NCBI RefSeq assembly: GCF_900177805.1
Contig: NZ_FXAX01000001.1
Coordinates: 1,364,001-1,428,000 of the forward strand
Reading direction: 5' to 3'
DNA from: Fibrobacter sp. UWB13
Lineage (GTDB): Bacteria > Fibrobacterota > Fibrobacteria > Fibrobacterales > Fibrobacteraceae
DNA length: 64,000 nucleotides
The notes under the pieces are model-generated. The model worked only from the letters and a program-made list of their open reading frames with translations. It was not told the origin of the DNA and searched no databases. A program made the position numbers and the translations under genes. How positions within the stretch are numbered: the stretch's first letter is position 1; the number at the start of each line of letters is the position of its first letter. Of the stretch, positions 16,100-24,684 are shown in pieces.

Positions 16100-17491
16100 A
16101 TGAGTGACGAAATTAAAGAAGAAACGAAAGAAAGAGTAAATCCGTTTTTAACGCCTGTCAAAATTATCGAGCCTAAGAATAAGCTCCCCGATTATACGTT
16201 TGATATGCTCCCCGAAGAACAGAAGGCTATTCTCCGGGAACACGGCTGGACCGAACTGATGCCAGTCCAGCGCAAATCCATTCCTTATATGCTCGCTGCC
16301 CGCGATATGCTCGTGCAATCGAAGACGGGTTCGGGCAAGACTGGCGCATACGCCCTCCCGCTTTTGCAGGTCATCGTCCGTGACCATCCGTATCCGCAAG
16401 CACTTATCCTCGTGCCGACGCGAGAACTCTGCATCCAAGTGCAAGAAGAATTTGAAAAGCTCTCCAAGGGTACGGGAATCAAGTCCGTCGCTATCTTTGG
16501 CGGCGTGAACTACGAACCGCAAATCAAGGCTCTCCGTTCTGGCGTACATGTGATTGTCGCTACTCCGGGCCGCCTCATGGACCACATCCAGCGCGGTAAT
16601 GTAGACTTACTTTCTATCCGCGACCTCGTCCTCGACGAAGCAGACGAAATGCTCTCGATGGGTTTCTACCCCGACATGCAGAAAATCCGCAAGTACTTGC
16701 CGAAGGCCATCTCTTGCACAATGTACAGTGCAACAATTCCGCAGACGGTCAAGAGCCTTGCCCGCGAATTCCAGCGCCCGGGTGCCGATTTCCTTTCGCT
16801 CAGCTACGACAAGGTCATCGCGAACAACCTCGAACACCGCTACTACACTTGCGACGTGATGGAAAAGGATTCCATGACCATCAAGGTTCTGGAATACTAC
16901 CATCCCGAAAGCTGCATGATTTTCTGCAACTATAAGCGCGACGTGAGCTACCTCGAACAGGTGCTCTCCGGTTACGGCTTTGAAGTCGGTGCGCTCAGTG
17001 GCGATGTCGCCCAGAGTCTCCGCGAAAAGACGCTCAACGCCTTCCGCGACAAGAAGCTCAAGATTCTCATCTGCACAGACGTGGCCGCCCGCGGTATCGA
17101 CGTGGACCACGTGACGCACGTGATTGTCTATGACCACCCCGCCGACCACGAAGTCTATGTGCACCGCAGCGGACGTACCGCCCGTGCAGGCCGCAGCGGT
17201 CTCTGCATTTCGCTCATCACACCAGTCGAAGAAATCGACCTCCGCCAGACGGCAGTCGACTTCGGCATCAACTTCATCAAGATGGATCCGCTCACAAATG
17301 AAGAAATCGCGAAGAAGGTAAGTGAACGTACACGCGTCCGCCTCGAAGAAGTCCGCAAGCACTTCGGCGGTCAAAAAGCAACCGAACGCATCAGCCGCAT
17401 GCTCCCGCTCGTGAAGGATCTCGCGAACGGCACAACCGACGACCAGATGCTCCTCGCCTACCTGCTCGACAGATTCGCATGGAAGAAGTAG
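16100..17491 (+). CDS. DEAD-box ATP-dependent RNA helicase
   Basis: A protein of 463 residues with every DEAD-box motif in order: Q motif (LREHGWTELMPVQRKSIP), motif I SKTGSGKTGAY, Ia PTRELCIQV, GG, Ib TPGRL, II DEAD, III SAT, IV MIFCNYKR, V TDVAARGIDV and VI HRSGRTARAGRSG. The C-terminal extension after residue 385 is short and basic. It resembles the helicase core of DeaD/CsdA but lacks a long RNA-binding tail, so it may work in ribosome assembly or cold adaptation; which one cannot be told. It is followed 40 bases later by map. Confidence 0.93.
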   Translation: MSDEIKEETKERVNPFLTPVKIIEPKNKLPDYTFDMLPEEQKAILREHGWTELMPVQRKSIPYMLAARDMLVQSKTGSGKTGAYALPLLQVIVRDHPYPQALILVPTRELCIQVQEEFEKLSKGTGIKSVAIFGGVNYEPQIKALRSGVHVIVATPGRLMDHIQRGNVDLLSIRDLVLDEADEMLSMGFYPDMQKIRKYLPKAISCTMYSATIPQTVKSLAREFQRPGADFLSLSYDKVIANNLEHRYYTCDVMEKDSMTIKVLEYYHPESCMIFCNYKRDVSYLEQVLSGYGFEVGALSGDVAQSLREKTLNAFRDKKLKILICTDVAARGIDVDHVTHVIVYDHPADHEVYVHRSGRTARAGRSGLCISLITPVEEIDLRQTAVDFGINFIKMDPLTNEEIAKKVSERTRVRLEEVRKHFGGQKATERISRMLPLVKDLANGTTDDQMLLAYLLDRFAWKK

Positions 17492-17531
17492 GCGCATAAA
17501 AGAACTTAAATAAAAACAAGAAGACCTAAAA

Positions 17532-18293
17532 ATGGCTAAGATCAAAGTAAAATCCGCAAAAGAAATCGAACTGATCCGCGATGCCGGCGCTCTCGCTGCC
17601 GAAACGCTGATCCGTGCGGGCGAAATGTGCAAGCCCGGCGTCTCCACGCTCGAAATCGATGAATTCATCGGCGACTACACTCGCCAGCACAAGGGCATCT
17701 CCGCCTGCATGGGCTACCACGGTTACCCGCGCTACGCCTGCATCAGCATCAACGAAGTTGTCTGCCACGGCATCCCGAACGCGAACACCATCCTCAAGGA
17801 TGGCGACATCGTGAACATCGACATCACCACAATCCTCTCCGGCTACCACGGCGATACCTCCGCCATGTTCTGCGTTGGCAAGGTCTCTGACATTGCCCGC
17901 GAACTCGTCGATACCGCCAAGTTCTGCATGGAAGAAGGCATCCGCGCTGCAGGCGAAAGAGGCGCACACTGGAACGACATCGGCTGCGCCATCCAGGACA
18001 TCGCCGACGAACACGGCTTTAGCGTTGTCGAAGACTACTGCGGTCACGGCATCGGTCGCGGCTTCCACGAAGAACCGACCGTCTACCACTTCCGCAACTA
18101 CGAACGTTGCCCGTTCATCGAAGTCGGTAACGTCTTTACGGTCGAACCGATGCTCAACGTCGGACGCCCGGGAACAAAGACGCTCTCTGACGGCTGGACA
18201 GCTGTGACCCGCGACGGCTCTCTCAGCGCCCAGTGGGAACACACCGTCGTGAAGACCAAGGATGGCATCGACATCCTCACGCTCCCGCGCTAA
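17532..18293 (+). CDS. map: Methionine aminopeptidase, type I
   Basis: Map removes the initiator methionine from nascent proteins. The 253-residue protein has the type I length and all five metal ligands: the Asp residues in NIDITTILSGYHGDTS, His in GHGIGRGFHEEP, Glu in FTVEPML and Glu in QWEHTVV. The active-site His is in CHGIPN. No N-terminal zinc-finger extension is present. It is followed by a terminator at 18318-18357. Confidence 0.97.
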   Translation: MAKIKVKSAKEIELIRDAGALAAETLIRAGEMCKPGVSTLEIDEFIGDYTRQHKGISACMGYHGYPRYACISINEVVCHGIPNANTILKDGDIVNIDITTILSGYHGDTSAMFCVGKVSDIARELVDTAKFCMEEGIRAAGERGAHWNDIGCAIQDIADEHGFSVVEDYCGHGIGRGFHEEPTVYHFRNYERCPFIEVGNVFTVEPMLNVGRPGTKTLSDGWTAVTRDGSLSAQWEHTVVKTKDGIDILTLPR

Positions 18294-18317
18294 CCCGCTA
18301 CATTTAATGCAATTCAA

Positions 18318-18357
18318 AACGCCTCGCGCCGTAAAATGCACGAGGTGTTATTTTTTG
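18318..18357 (+). terminator. Terminator after map
   Basis: ACGCCTCG and CGAGGTGT form an 8-bp stem (one G-T pair) with a 14-nt loop, followed by TATTTTTT. Confidence 0.75.
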
Positions 18358-18421
18358 CGTTTTTTTCAAAAAAATATATATTACCATCACAATCCCAAAC
18401 CATAAAACCAACGACTTCATA

Positions 18422-18757
18422 ATGTCTTTTCTTAGTAATGCACGTGATAAAGCCATCGAAATGTTCGTCCAGCGGCTCGACATCATAAAAAGATTTGGCG
18501 AAATTTTAAACATCGATATCGAGTCAGAAGAAAACCGGATTAACATCACAATGCTTTTGAAAGGCGAAACGACGCCAACCAAAATTTGTGCGTACTACTG
18601 TTTCGAAGACACAGATCAAAACACTCTGATTGTTATAAACAAAATAGAAAGTGAAAGAGTTTTGATTAATGAAATCGCAGCCTTGTGGCTCAAGGGCGCC
18701 CCATTCAAACAAGCGCTCCCCAAGGGAACCGGTCTTTTTGCCAAAATGATGTTTTAA
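18422..18757 (+). CDS. Small cytoplasmic protein of unknown function, tandem paralogue 1
   Basis: A protein of 111 residues without signal or membrane segment. An amphipathic N-terminal helix (ARDKAIEMFVQRLDIIKRFG) is followed by a beta-sheet-like core: INITMLLKGETTPTKICAYY, LIVINKIESERVLINEIAAL, then a Gly/Lys tail. The core (GETTP, then strands, then NEI plus hydrophobic helix) is shared with the next gene. Unknown function. It is the first of three genes that appear to form an operon. Confidence 0.7.
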   Translation: MSFLSNARDKAIEMFVQRLDIIKRFGEILNIDIESEENRINITMLLKGETTPTKICAYYCFEDTDQNTLIVINKIESERVLINEIAALWLKGAPFKQALPKGTGLFAKMMF

Positions 18758-18777
18758 TCACCCCAGAAGGAGTATTC

Positions 18778-19065
18778 ATGGAAACCCAGCCTCAAAAAAA
18801 TTTAAACAACGTCTCCTTCAGCGTCAATGCCGAAAAACAGACTATTGACCTTACAATCATCCCCCATGGCGAGACCACCCCGATTTCGTTCCACGTAAAC
18901 TACAAACTTACTGAAAGAAACGGAGAAACCGAAATTAGCGTTCAAAACGCAGCATCAGATAGGATCTGGGTGAATGAAATCCTCAAAATAGTACTTGAAA
19001 AATACAATTCTGAATATAAAATCCCCCAAAACATCGCAGAAATTGTTAAAATGTTCTTGAAATAG
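18778..19065 (+). CDS. Small cytoplasmic protein of unknown function, tandem paralogue 2
   Basis: A protein of 95 residues. The start at 18778 has AGAAGGAG 6 bases upstream; the frame is open further upstream but overlaps the previous gene. The pattern TIDLTIIPHGETTPISFHVN, then TEISVQNAASDRIWVNEILK parallels the preceding protein, including GETTP and NEI. The two probably arose by duplication and could form a heterodimer. Function is unknown. Confidence 0.7.
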   Translation: METQPQKNLNNVSFSVNAEKQTIDLTIIPHGETTPISFHVNYKLTERNGETEISVQNAASDRIWVNEILKIVLEKYNSEYKIPQNIAEIVKMFLK

Positions 19066-19082
19066 GAGAAAGGAGCTTGCCC

Positions 19083-19799
19083 ATGTTAAATTTCAAAGAA
19101 TTCAAAGACAAAAAGAACGAATCCATCCAGGAAATGTTCAACTCGATTATATTCAACCTGATTACGGATATCCCGGACTCGCTCCTTTGCCCGAACAACG
19201 ACCCCGACAAACGCGCCGACGTACTGATCAAGCAAGCCGCCCTCAAAGCAGCCACAGTAAGTACCTCGCTCTCTATCCCGGCAGGTTTCACCGGTGTCTT
19301 AACCTCCATTCCTGATATAGCCGCTGTTTGGCGTATCCAGGCGCAGCTCGTCTCCGACATCGCCTGCACGTACGGCAAGTTTGCCATGCTCAGCCGTGAA
19401 GCGATGGTTTGGTGTCTGTTCCGCCACAGTGCAGCATCGCTCCTACGAGATGTCGCAGTCCGTACCGGCAGCCGCATTGTCGTCCAGAAGCTGTCATTAA
19501 CAGCCCTCCAGAAACTGCTCCAGAAAATAGGCGTCAAAATATCCGCGAACTTCCTCGGGCGCATCGCCCTCCGAGCCATCCCGGCAATCGGAGCCATCGG
19601 TAACGGAGCCTACACATACTTTGATACCACCGAAGTCGGAAAGACCGCCATGGCTTACTTCAAGGCTCTCGAAGGTATCGAAAAGCCGGAGCTTGTCGAA
19701 AATTCTATAGACAAAAATCCAGATTCAAACGAACCTTCTATAGAACAAAGCGCGACTGGAGAAAAAGACGCCGAAGCAACTCCCGACGAAAACGTATAA
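19083..19799 (+). CDS. EcsC-like protein of unknown function
   Basis: A protein of 238 residues. Start chosen at the ATG 9 bases after AAAGGAG. The middle holds several semi-hydrophobic helices (ATVSTSLSIPAGFTGVLTSI; SLTALQKLLQKIGVKISANF; RAIPAIGAIGNGAYTYFDTT), then VGKTAMAYFKAL and an acidic, disordered tail of about 40 residues. The IPAIGAIGNGA...VGKTA segment resembles the EcsC family of peripheral membrane proteins, whose role is not settled. It closes the three-gene cluster with the two small paralogues, which may be its partners. Confidence 0.55.
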   Translation: MLNFKEFKDKKNESIQEMFNSIIFNLITDIPDSLLCPNNDPDKRADVLIKQAALKAATVSTSLSIPAGFTGVLTSIPDIAAVWRIQAQLVSDIACTYGKFAMLSREAMVWCLFRHSAASLLRDVAVRTGSRIVVQKLSLTALQKLLQKIGVKISANFLGRIALRAIPAIGAIGNGAYTYFDTTEVGKTAMAYFKALEGIEKPELVENSIDKNPDSNEPSIEQSATGEKDAEATPDENV

Positions 19800-19829
19800 A
19801 CAAAAATTTTCTCATTTAAGCAAAACGAA

Positions 19830-19856
19830 GCAGCCATTTTTATGGTTGCTTTTTTG
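19830..19856 (+). terminator. Terminator of the 18422-19799 cluster
   Basis: GCAGCCA and TGGTTGC pair around a T-rich loop (one G-T pair) and are followed by six T. Confidence 0.7.
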
Positions 19857-19917
19857 CATTTTAGGCCAATTTTAGCCATTTTACCCCCCTTTTATACTAT
19901 CAAATGAAAAACCGCCC

Positions 19918-19947
19918 TTGAGTTCCCCCCAAAATTTTCTATTTTTG
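19918..19947 (+). promoter_or_regulatory. Likely fusA promoter
   Basis: TTGAGT and TATTTT are 16 bases apart, and the second is the start of TATTTTTG, a match to TAnnTTTG. The resulting leader would be about 40 bases. Confidence 0.45.
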
Positions 19948-19991
19948 GGCGCAACATTCAATAACATCAACTCCATTAGTGGAATAAAAAT

Positions 19992-22121
19992 ATGAAAGAC
20001 ATTCAGCTGCACAGAAATATTGGTATTTCTGCTCACATCGACTCCGGTAAGACTACTCTTACCGAACGTATCCTCTACTTCACAAAGCGTATCCACGCTA
20101 TCCACGAAGTTCGTGGTAAAGACGGCGTCGGTGCCACGATGGACTCCATGGAACTTGAACGCGAACGCGGCATCACGATTCAGTCTGCTGCTACGTTTGC
20201 AAACTGGACTCACACCAAGACCGGTGAAAAGGACTCCATCAACATCATCGATACTCCGGGGCACGTGGACTTCACGATCGAAGTGGAACGTTCTCTCCGC
20301 GTGTTGGACGGTGCTATCCTCGTCCTCACTGGCGTTGAAGGCGTCCAGTCCCAGTCTATTACCGTTGACCGCCAAATGCGCCGTTACCATGTGCCGCGCG
20401 TCGTGTTCGTGAACAAGTGCGACCGCTCTGGTGCAAATCCGCTCCGCGTTGCAGTCATGCTCAAGGAAAAGCTCAACCACAAGCCGTGCGTCATGCAGAT
20501 TCCTATAGGTTTGGAATCCAATCTTAAGGGCGTGGTCGACCTTCTCGAAATGAAGGCATACTACTTCGAAGGCGACAATGGCGACGACATGATCGAAAAG
20601 GAAATCCCGGAAGAACTCGTCGACCAGGCTAACGAATACCGTGAAAAGCTCGTTGACTGCTGCGCTGACTACAGCGACGAAGTCATGGAAAAGGCTATGG
20701 AAGGCGAATACGGTGTCGATCAGATCGACAAGAACCTCCTCAAGAAGGTCATCCGCGAAGCTACCATCCGTCTCGACATCACTCCGGTGTTCATGGGTTC
20801 TGCTCACAAGAACATTGGTGTCCAGAAGCTCCTCGACGGTGTTATCGACTTCCTCCCGTGCCCGACCGACGTTGAAAACAAGGCTCTCGACCTCGACAAC
20901 AACGAAGCTGAAGTTATCCTCAAGTCCGAAGACAACGCACCGCTCGTCTGCTACGCATTCAAGCTCGTGAACGACCGCTATGGCCAGCTCACCTACGTCC
21001 GCGTTTACCAGGGTACCCTCAAGAAGGGCGACATGATCACCAACATGGCAACCGGCAAGAAGGTTTCCGTTGGCCGTCTCGTCCGTATGCACGCTGACGA
21101 AATGGTGGATATCACCGAAGCCGGTGCAGGCGACATCGTTGCTCTGTTCGGTATCGACTGCGCATCCGGTACGACATTCACGGATGGCAAGAACCACTAC
21201 AACATGACTTCTATGCACGTTCCTAACCCGGTTATCGAACTTGTTATTGAAGCCAAGAACCGTGACGACCTCGATAACATGTCCAAGGCCCTCAACCGCT
21301 TCACGAAGGAAGACCCGACGTTCCAGGTCGAAGTTGACAAGGAATCTGGTCAGACCATCATCAAGGGTATGGGCGAACTCCACCTTGACGTTTATATCGA
21401 ACGTATGCGCCGTGAATACAAGTGCGACGTGACGACTGGTGCTCCGCAGGTGGCTTACCGCGAAACCATCACCCGCCCGGCCAAGTTCGACTACACCCAC
21501 AAGAAGCAGACCGGTGGTTCTGGTCAGTACGCTAAGGTCGTCGGTGAAATGCGTCCGATGGCTGTCGAAGGCGACCAGGAAAAGGTCTACAACTTCGTCA
21601 ACTCCGTCGTCGGTGGCCGTATTCCGAAGGAATACATCCCGTCTTGCGATAAGGGTTTCCAGAGCTGCATGGAAGCAGGTTCCCTCATCGGCTTCCCGGT
21701 TGTCGGTATCGAAATGGAAGTCCAGGATGGTGCATTCCACCCGGTCGACTCCTCTGATATGGCGTTCCAGGTTGCAGCCCGTATGGCCTTCCGCGAAGCT
21801 TTCGCTAAGGCTGGCGCTCAGATCCTCGAACCGATCATGAAGGTCGAAATCCAGACCCCGACCGAATTCCAGGGCGGTGTCGTGGGTAACGTTTCCCAGC
21901 GTCGTGGTAGCATCGTTGGTACTTCCGAAGAACTCGGCATGACCACGATTACTGCTGAAGTTCCGCTTTCCGAAATGTTCGGTTATGCTACGGACCTCCG
22001 TTCCATGACCCAGGGTAAGGCAGAATTCACGATGGAATTCTGCAAGTACCTCCCGGTTCCGAAGAACATCCAGGAAGAACTCATCAAGAAGTACGGCGAC
22101 AAGGTCAAGGCTAGAGCCTAA
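19992..22121 (+). CDS. fusA: Elongation factor G (spirochaete/mitochondrial-type EF-G1)
   Basis: EF-G drives ribosomal translocation with GTP. The 709-residue protein has the GTPase boxes [11 protein letters not shown] (G1), DTPGH (G3), NKCD (G4) and GSA (G5), then domains II-V ending in the domain V segment [20 protein letters not shown]. The switch I region, [20 protein letters not shown], is the form typical of the spdEFG1/mitochondrial EFG1 subfamily rather than of the classical str-operon EF-G. It stands alone: rpsL, rpsG and tuf are not adjacent. Codon use is strongly biased, as expected of a highly expressed gene. Three hairpins follow it. Confidence 0.95.
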   Translation: MKDIQLHRNIGISAHIDSGKTTLTERILYFTKRIHAIHEVRGKDGVGATMDSMELERERGITIQSAATFANWTHTKTGEKDSINIIDTPGHVDFTIEVERSLRVLDGAILVLTGVEGVQSQSITVDRQMRRYHVPRVVFVNKCDRSGANPLRVAVMLKEKLNHKPCVMQIPIGLESNLKGVVDLLEMKAYYFEGDNGDDMIEKEIPEELVDQANEYREKLVDCCADYSDEVMEKAMEGEYGVDQIDKNLLKKVIREATIRLDITPVFMGSAHKNIGVQKLLDGVIDFLPCPTDVENKALDLDNNEAEVILKSEDNAPLVCYAFKLVNDRYGQLTYVRVYQGTLKKGDMITNMATGKKVSVGRLVRMHADEMVDITEAGAGDIVALFGIDCASGTTFTDGKNHYNMTSMHVPNPVIELVIEAKNRDDLDNMSKALNRFTKEDPTFQVEVDKESGQTIIKGMGELHLDVYIERMRREYKCDVTTGAPQVAYRETITRPAKFDYTHKKQTGGSGQYAKVVGEMRPMAVEGDQEKVYNFVNSVVGGRIPKEYIPSCDKGFQSCMEAGSLIGFPVVGIEMEVQDGAFHPVDSSDMAFQVAARMAFREAFAKAGAQILEPIMKVEIQTPTEFQGGVVGNVSQRRGSIVGTSEELGMTTITAEVPLSEMFGYATDLRSMTQGKAEFTMEFCKYLPVPKNIQEELIKKYGDKVKARA

Positions 22122-22176
22122 TACGACCGCTCGGGGCTAAAGGCTGACTTAAAACTCCGTCGGCCCCTCGCTCTCG

Positions 22177-22214
22177 CAAGAAACCCTCGGTTAATACCGA
22201 GGGCTTCTTTTTGC
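22177..22214 (+). terminator. Terminator 1 after fusA
   Basis: CCCTCGG and CCGAGGG form a stem extended by AAGAAA/CTTCTT, followed by TTTTT. Confidence 0.85.
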
Positions 22215-22249
22215 TCACGACCAACCCCTAGAACTTCTCGAAAGTTTAA

Positions 22250-22282
22250 AAGGCCTGCAACGGAAGTTGCAGGTCTTTTTGT
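22250..22282 (+). terminator. Terminator 2 after fusA
   Basis: CCTGCAA and TTGCAGG pair around CGGAAG, followed by TCTTTTT. A tandem terminator for the strong fusA transcript. The rest of the gene-free stretch 22122-22547 holds hairpin 22321-22347 and a heptamer tract. Confidence 0.8.
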
Positions 22283-22320
22283 TTAGGGGTAACACACACA
22301 CAGTAATTCGCACAAAAGAA

Positions 22321-22347
22321 GAGTCCCGTAATGCGTTCACGGGACTC
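22321..22347. terminator. Third hairpin after fusA
   Basis: GAGTCCCGT and ACGGGACTC form a perfect 9-bp stem with a 9-nt loop. The T-run after it is weak (TCTTATAA), so it may act as an RNA-stabilising or back-up hairpin. Confidence 0.5.
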
Positions 22348-22524
22348 TCTTATAAACGTAACACTAGTAAGTTCTACTCCGCGATTCGATTCGGCTTCCC
22401 GTCTCAGAACCAAAATTTACTTGTGCCACAAGAATAATATAGCACACGAATCGAAAGTGCGAACAAAATTTCGCGCACTCTTTTAATCCCGCGCGGAACA
22501 TTCCAAATTGGAGTAGCGGACAAT

Positions 22525-22559
22525 GACTACTGACCAATGACCATTGACTAATGACTAAG
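22525..22559 (+). repeat. Heptamer tract, five units (GACYAAT type)
   Basis: Reads gactact, gaccaat, gaccatt, gactaat, gactaag without gaps (35 nt). It overlaps the last codons and the stop of mazG (stop at 22548-22550 on the minus strand). Related five-unit tracts are at 46289-46323, 53910-53944 and 53975-54009. Confidence 0.7.
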
Positions 22560-23345
22560 TTTCGCTTCTTTCCACAGCTTTTGCAGGCCCTCTAGGCCCA
22601 CGTCCTTGATTTCCTGGCCCTGTTCCTTGACGCGGCGTTCTACTTCGCGGAAGCGCTTCTCGAACTTGTTGTTCGCGCGTTGCAAGGCGATGTTAGCGTT
22701 GAAACCGCAATGGCGAGCCACATTCACGAGACTGAACATGATATCGCCGAATTCATCTTCCAAGCGATCCACATTTGCATTCTCGGGAGAAATCTTTTCC
22801 ATCTCGGCACGGAATTCCGCAAATTCCTCTTGCGCCTTGTCGAACACGGGAGCAGCCTCCCCCCAATCGAAACCGACTTTCGCCACGCGGCGGATAATAT
22901 CTTGTGAGCGCGCGAGCGTGGGCATGCTCTTGCTGACTTTGTCCATAATAGACTCGCCCGCATGCTTTAAGTTGTTCTTTTCTTGCGCCTTGATGCGTTC
23001 CCAGCGGCGGCTCACGTCATTTGCCGTATCTACTTTAGCATCGCCAAACACATGCGGATGCCTGCGCACCATCTTTTCGCACAAGCCCTGGATCACGTCA
23101 TCAATCGTAAAGTCGCCCTGTTCCTTGCACACCTGCGAATGGAAAATTACCTGGAACAGCACATCGCCGAGTTCCTCGCACATGTGCTCCTTGTCGCCAT
23201 CTTGCGCGGCATCGATAAACTCACAGCTTTCTTCAACCAGATATGGCAACAGCGAATGCGTGGTTTGTTGGCGGTCCCACGGGCAGCCATTTTCCGAACG
23301 CAGACGAGCCATAATATCGACGAGATCCTTAAACGTGTACTTCAT
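22548..23345 (-). CDS. mazG: Nucleoside triphosphate pyrophosphohydrolase MazG
   Basis: MazG hydrolyses (d)NTPs, including aberrant ones, to NMPs and pyrophosphate. The 265-residue protein has two MazG modules. The first has RSENGCPWDRQQTTHSLLPY, then EESCEFIDA and CEELGDVLFQVIFHS. The second has EDEFGDIMFSLVNVARH. These hold the EExxE/ExxD metal-binding residues. The length equals that of E. coli MazG. The last three codons and the stop lie inside a heptamer repeat, so the C-terminus (KLSH) seems to have been set by repeat insertion. No toxin-antitoxin partner is adjacent. Confidence 0.95.
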   Translation of the reverse strand: MKYTFKDLVDIMARLRSENGCPWDRQQTTHSLLPYLVEESCEFIDAAQDGDKEHMCEELGDVLFQVIFHSQVCKEQGDFTIDDVIQGLCEKMVRRHPHVFGDAKVDTANDVSRRWERIKAQEKNNLKHAGESIMDKVSKSMPTLARSQDIIRRVAKVGFDWGEAAPVFDKAQEEFAEFRAEMEKISPENANVDRLEDEFGDIMFSLVNVARHCGFNANIALQRANNKFEKRFREVERRVKEQGQEIKDVGLEGLQKLWKEAKLSH

Positions 23346-23517
23346 GCGCCCAAAGATAGAAAAGATAAAAGTAAACGCGCACCCTTGTTTTTACTCATCA
23401 AATTCAGTAAATTAAGCTACACCTTTATTAGATCCTTACTTATATCGTTTCTTATATCCCTTAATTTTATTTTTACCAAGCACGACACCCCCAAATACAT
23501 CCGGGGTACGAAACAGT

Positions 23518-24390
23518 ATGGAAACGAAACTCACTCCCGAAAAATATCCACTCGCATTACAAGCATCAAAATATTGCCCAAAACAGCTCTTTTGCAAAGG
23601 CACACTCCCCACAAACGATAAAATCGGCATTGCCATGGTCGGCACACGCCGCCCATCCGCATCAGCCGAAGAGCTCTGTAGACGACTCGTCGATTCACTC
23701 CGACCCACAAAAGCCGTTGTTATTTCGGGGCTTGCACAGGGCATAGACAGCTTTTGCCACCGTGCCGCCCTCGATGCAGGGATTCCCACAATAGCAGTCC
23801 TCGCACAAGGTCTAGAGGCAAAAATCGAGGGGGAACGAGCCTTACTCGCCCAACGAATTTTAGACGCAGGAGGCGCCCTATTAAGCGAATACGAAGGTGA
23901 TACGCCAGCCTACAAGGGGAACTTCATCGCACGGAACCGCATCATCAGCGGGCTCAGCCAATCAACGCTCGTGGTCCAGAGCCGTAAAAAAGGAGGCGCC
24001 CTACTCACCGCGCAATTCAGCCTAGACGAAGGGAAGCCCCTCCTCGCCTGCCCTGGGAACTTCGACTGCGAACTCTACAGCGGCACGAACGCGCTCCTCG
24101 ACAGCGGGCACGCCAAAGCCGTCTTCATCCCCGAAAGTCTACGGGCTGTCGCCGGAATTCCATGCCTCGAAGGGGCAAAAATCGAGCAACTGACCACATA
24201 CGGGGTACAACTGTCGGACGGGGCTCAAAAAGTCTTTGACCGGTTTAACGGATTCCGCAAAACATTTTCGGAACTTCAAGAAGATTTCGACTTTAAGGCG
24301 CCAGAACTTTTAGCTATATTGACGGAGCTAGAAATATCTGGTCTAGTCTCGTCAAAGGACAACTTCCAATTCTATTTTAACGGAGCATAA
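23518..24390 (+). CDS. dprA: DNA-processing protein DprA
   Basis: DprA protects incoming single-stranded DNA and loads RecA during natural transformation. The 290-residue protein has the Rossmann-like core: MVGTRRPSASAEELCRR, VISGLAQGIDSFCHRAALDA, TIAVLAQGLE, ARNRIISGLSQSTLVVQS and PGNFDCELYSGTNALLDSGH. A C-terminal winged-helix-like part (DGAQKVFDRFNGFRKTFSEL) follows. It is shorter than most DprA because the N-terminal SAM-like domain is missing; only about 35 residues precede the core. GTATG context at the start lacks a clear ribosome-binding site. An FtsB-like gene follows 4 bases later. Confidence 0.94.
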   Translation: METKLTPEKYPLALQASKYCPKQLFCKGTLPTNDKIGIAMVGTRRPSASAEELCRRLVDSLRPTKAVVISGLAQGIDSFCHRAALDAGIPTIAVLAQGLEAKIEGERALLAQRILDAGGALLSEYEGDTPAYKGNFIARNRIISGLSQSTLVVQSRKKGGALLTAQFSLDEGKPLLACPGNFDCELYSGTNALLDSGHAKAVFIPESLRAVAGIPCLEGAKIEQLTTYGVQLSDGAQKVFDRFNGFRKTFSELQEDFDFKAPELLAILTELEISGLVSSKDNFQFYFNGA

Positions 24391-24394
24391 TTAG

Positions 24395-24673
24395 TTGCAC
24401 ATACGACTTATTATTGGAATTGCCACCGCGATAACCTTCGCGTTCCTGGTCTTCCATTTGCTGTTCGGCAAGAACAGTATTCCGGAGCAGCGTAGAATTG
24501 CGAAAGAAATCCAGCTTTACCAGATGCAAATTGATTCGCTAAGCAAAGTTATCGAACAGCGCGACGAACTCATCCAAAAACTAAAGACCGATTCCCTCTA
24601 CAAAGAAGAAATTCTCCGCACCCGCTACGGCATGAGCCGTGAAGGCGAGAAAGTGTTTCAGCTGGTGAAGTAG
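24395..24673 (+). CDS. FtsB/DivIC-type septum-formation protein (TTG start)
   Basis: A bitopic protein of 92 residues: a short N-terminus, one membrane helix (IIGIATAITFAFLVFHLLFG), then a coiled coil (QLYQMQIDSLSKVIEQRDEL) and a terminal segment EILRTRYGMSREGEKVFQL. This is the layout of FtsB/DivIC, a divisome subunit that links FtsQ and FtsL. The RYGM...GE...F ending is typical of the family. Translation must begin with TTG at 24395, with GGAG 9 bases before it; there is no ATG that keeps the membrane helix. It is probably cotranscribed with dprA. Confidence 0.85.
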   Translation: MHIRLIIGIATAITFAFLVFHLLFGKNSIPEQRRIAKEIQLYQMQIDSLSKVIEQRDELIQKLKTDSLYKEEILRTRYGMSREGEKVFQLVK

Positions 24674-24684
24674 CGGCGTTGCCG

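Noticed and set aside
19881-21740. 619-codon minus-strand open frame opposite fusA
   Set aside because: Shadow of the highly biased fusA codons; composition (Val, His, Asp, Phe rich) is typical of antisense frames.
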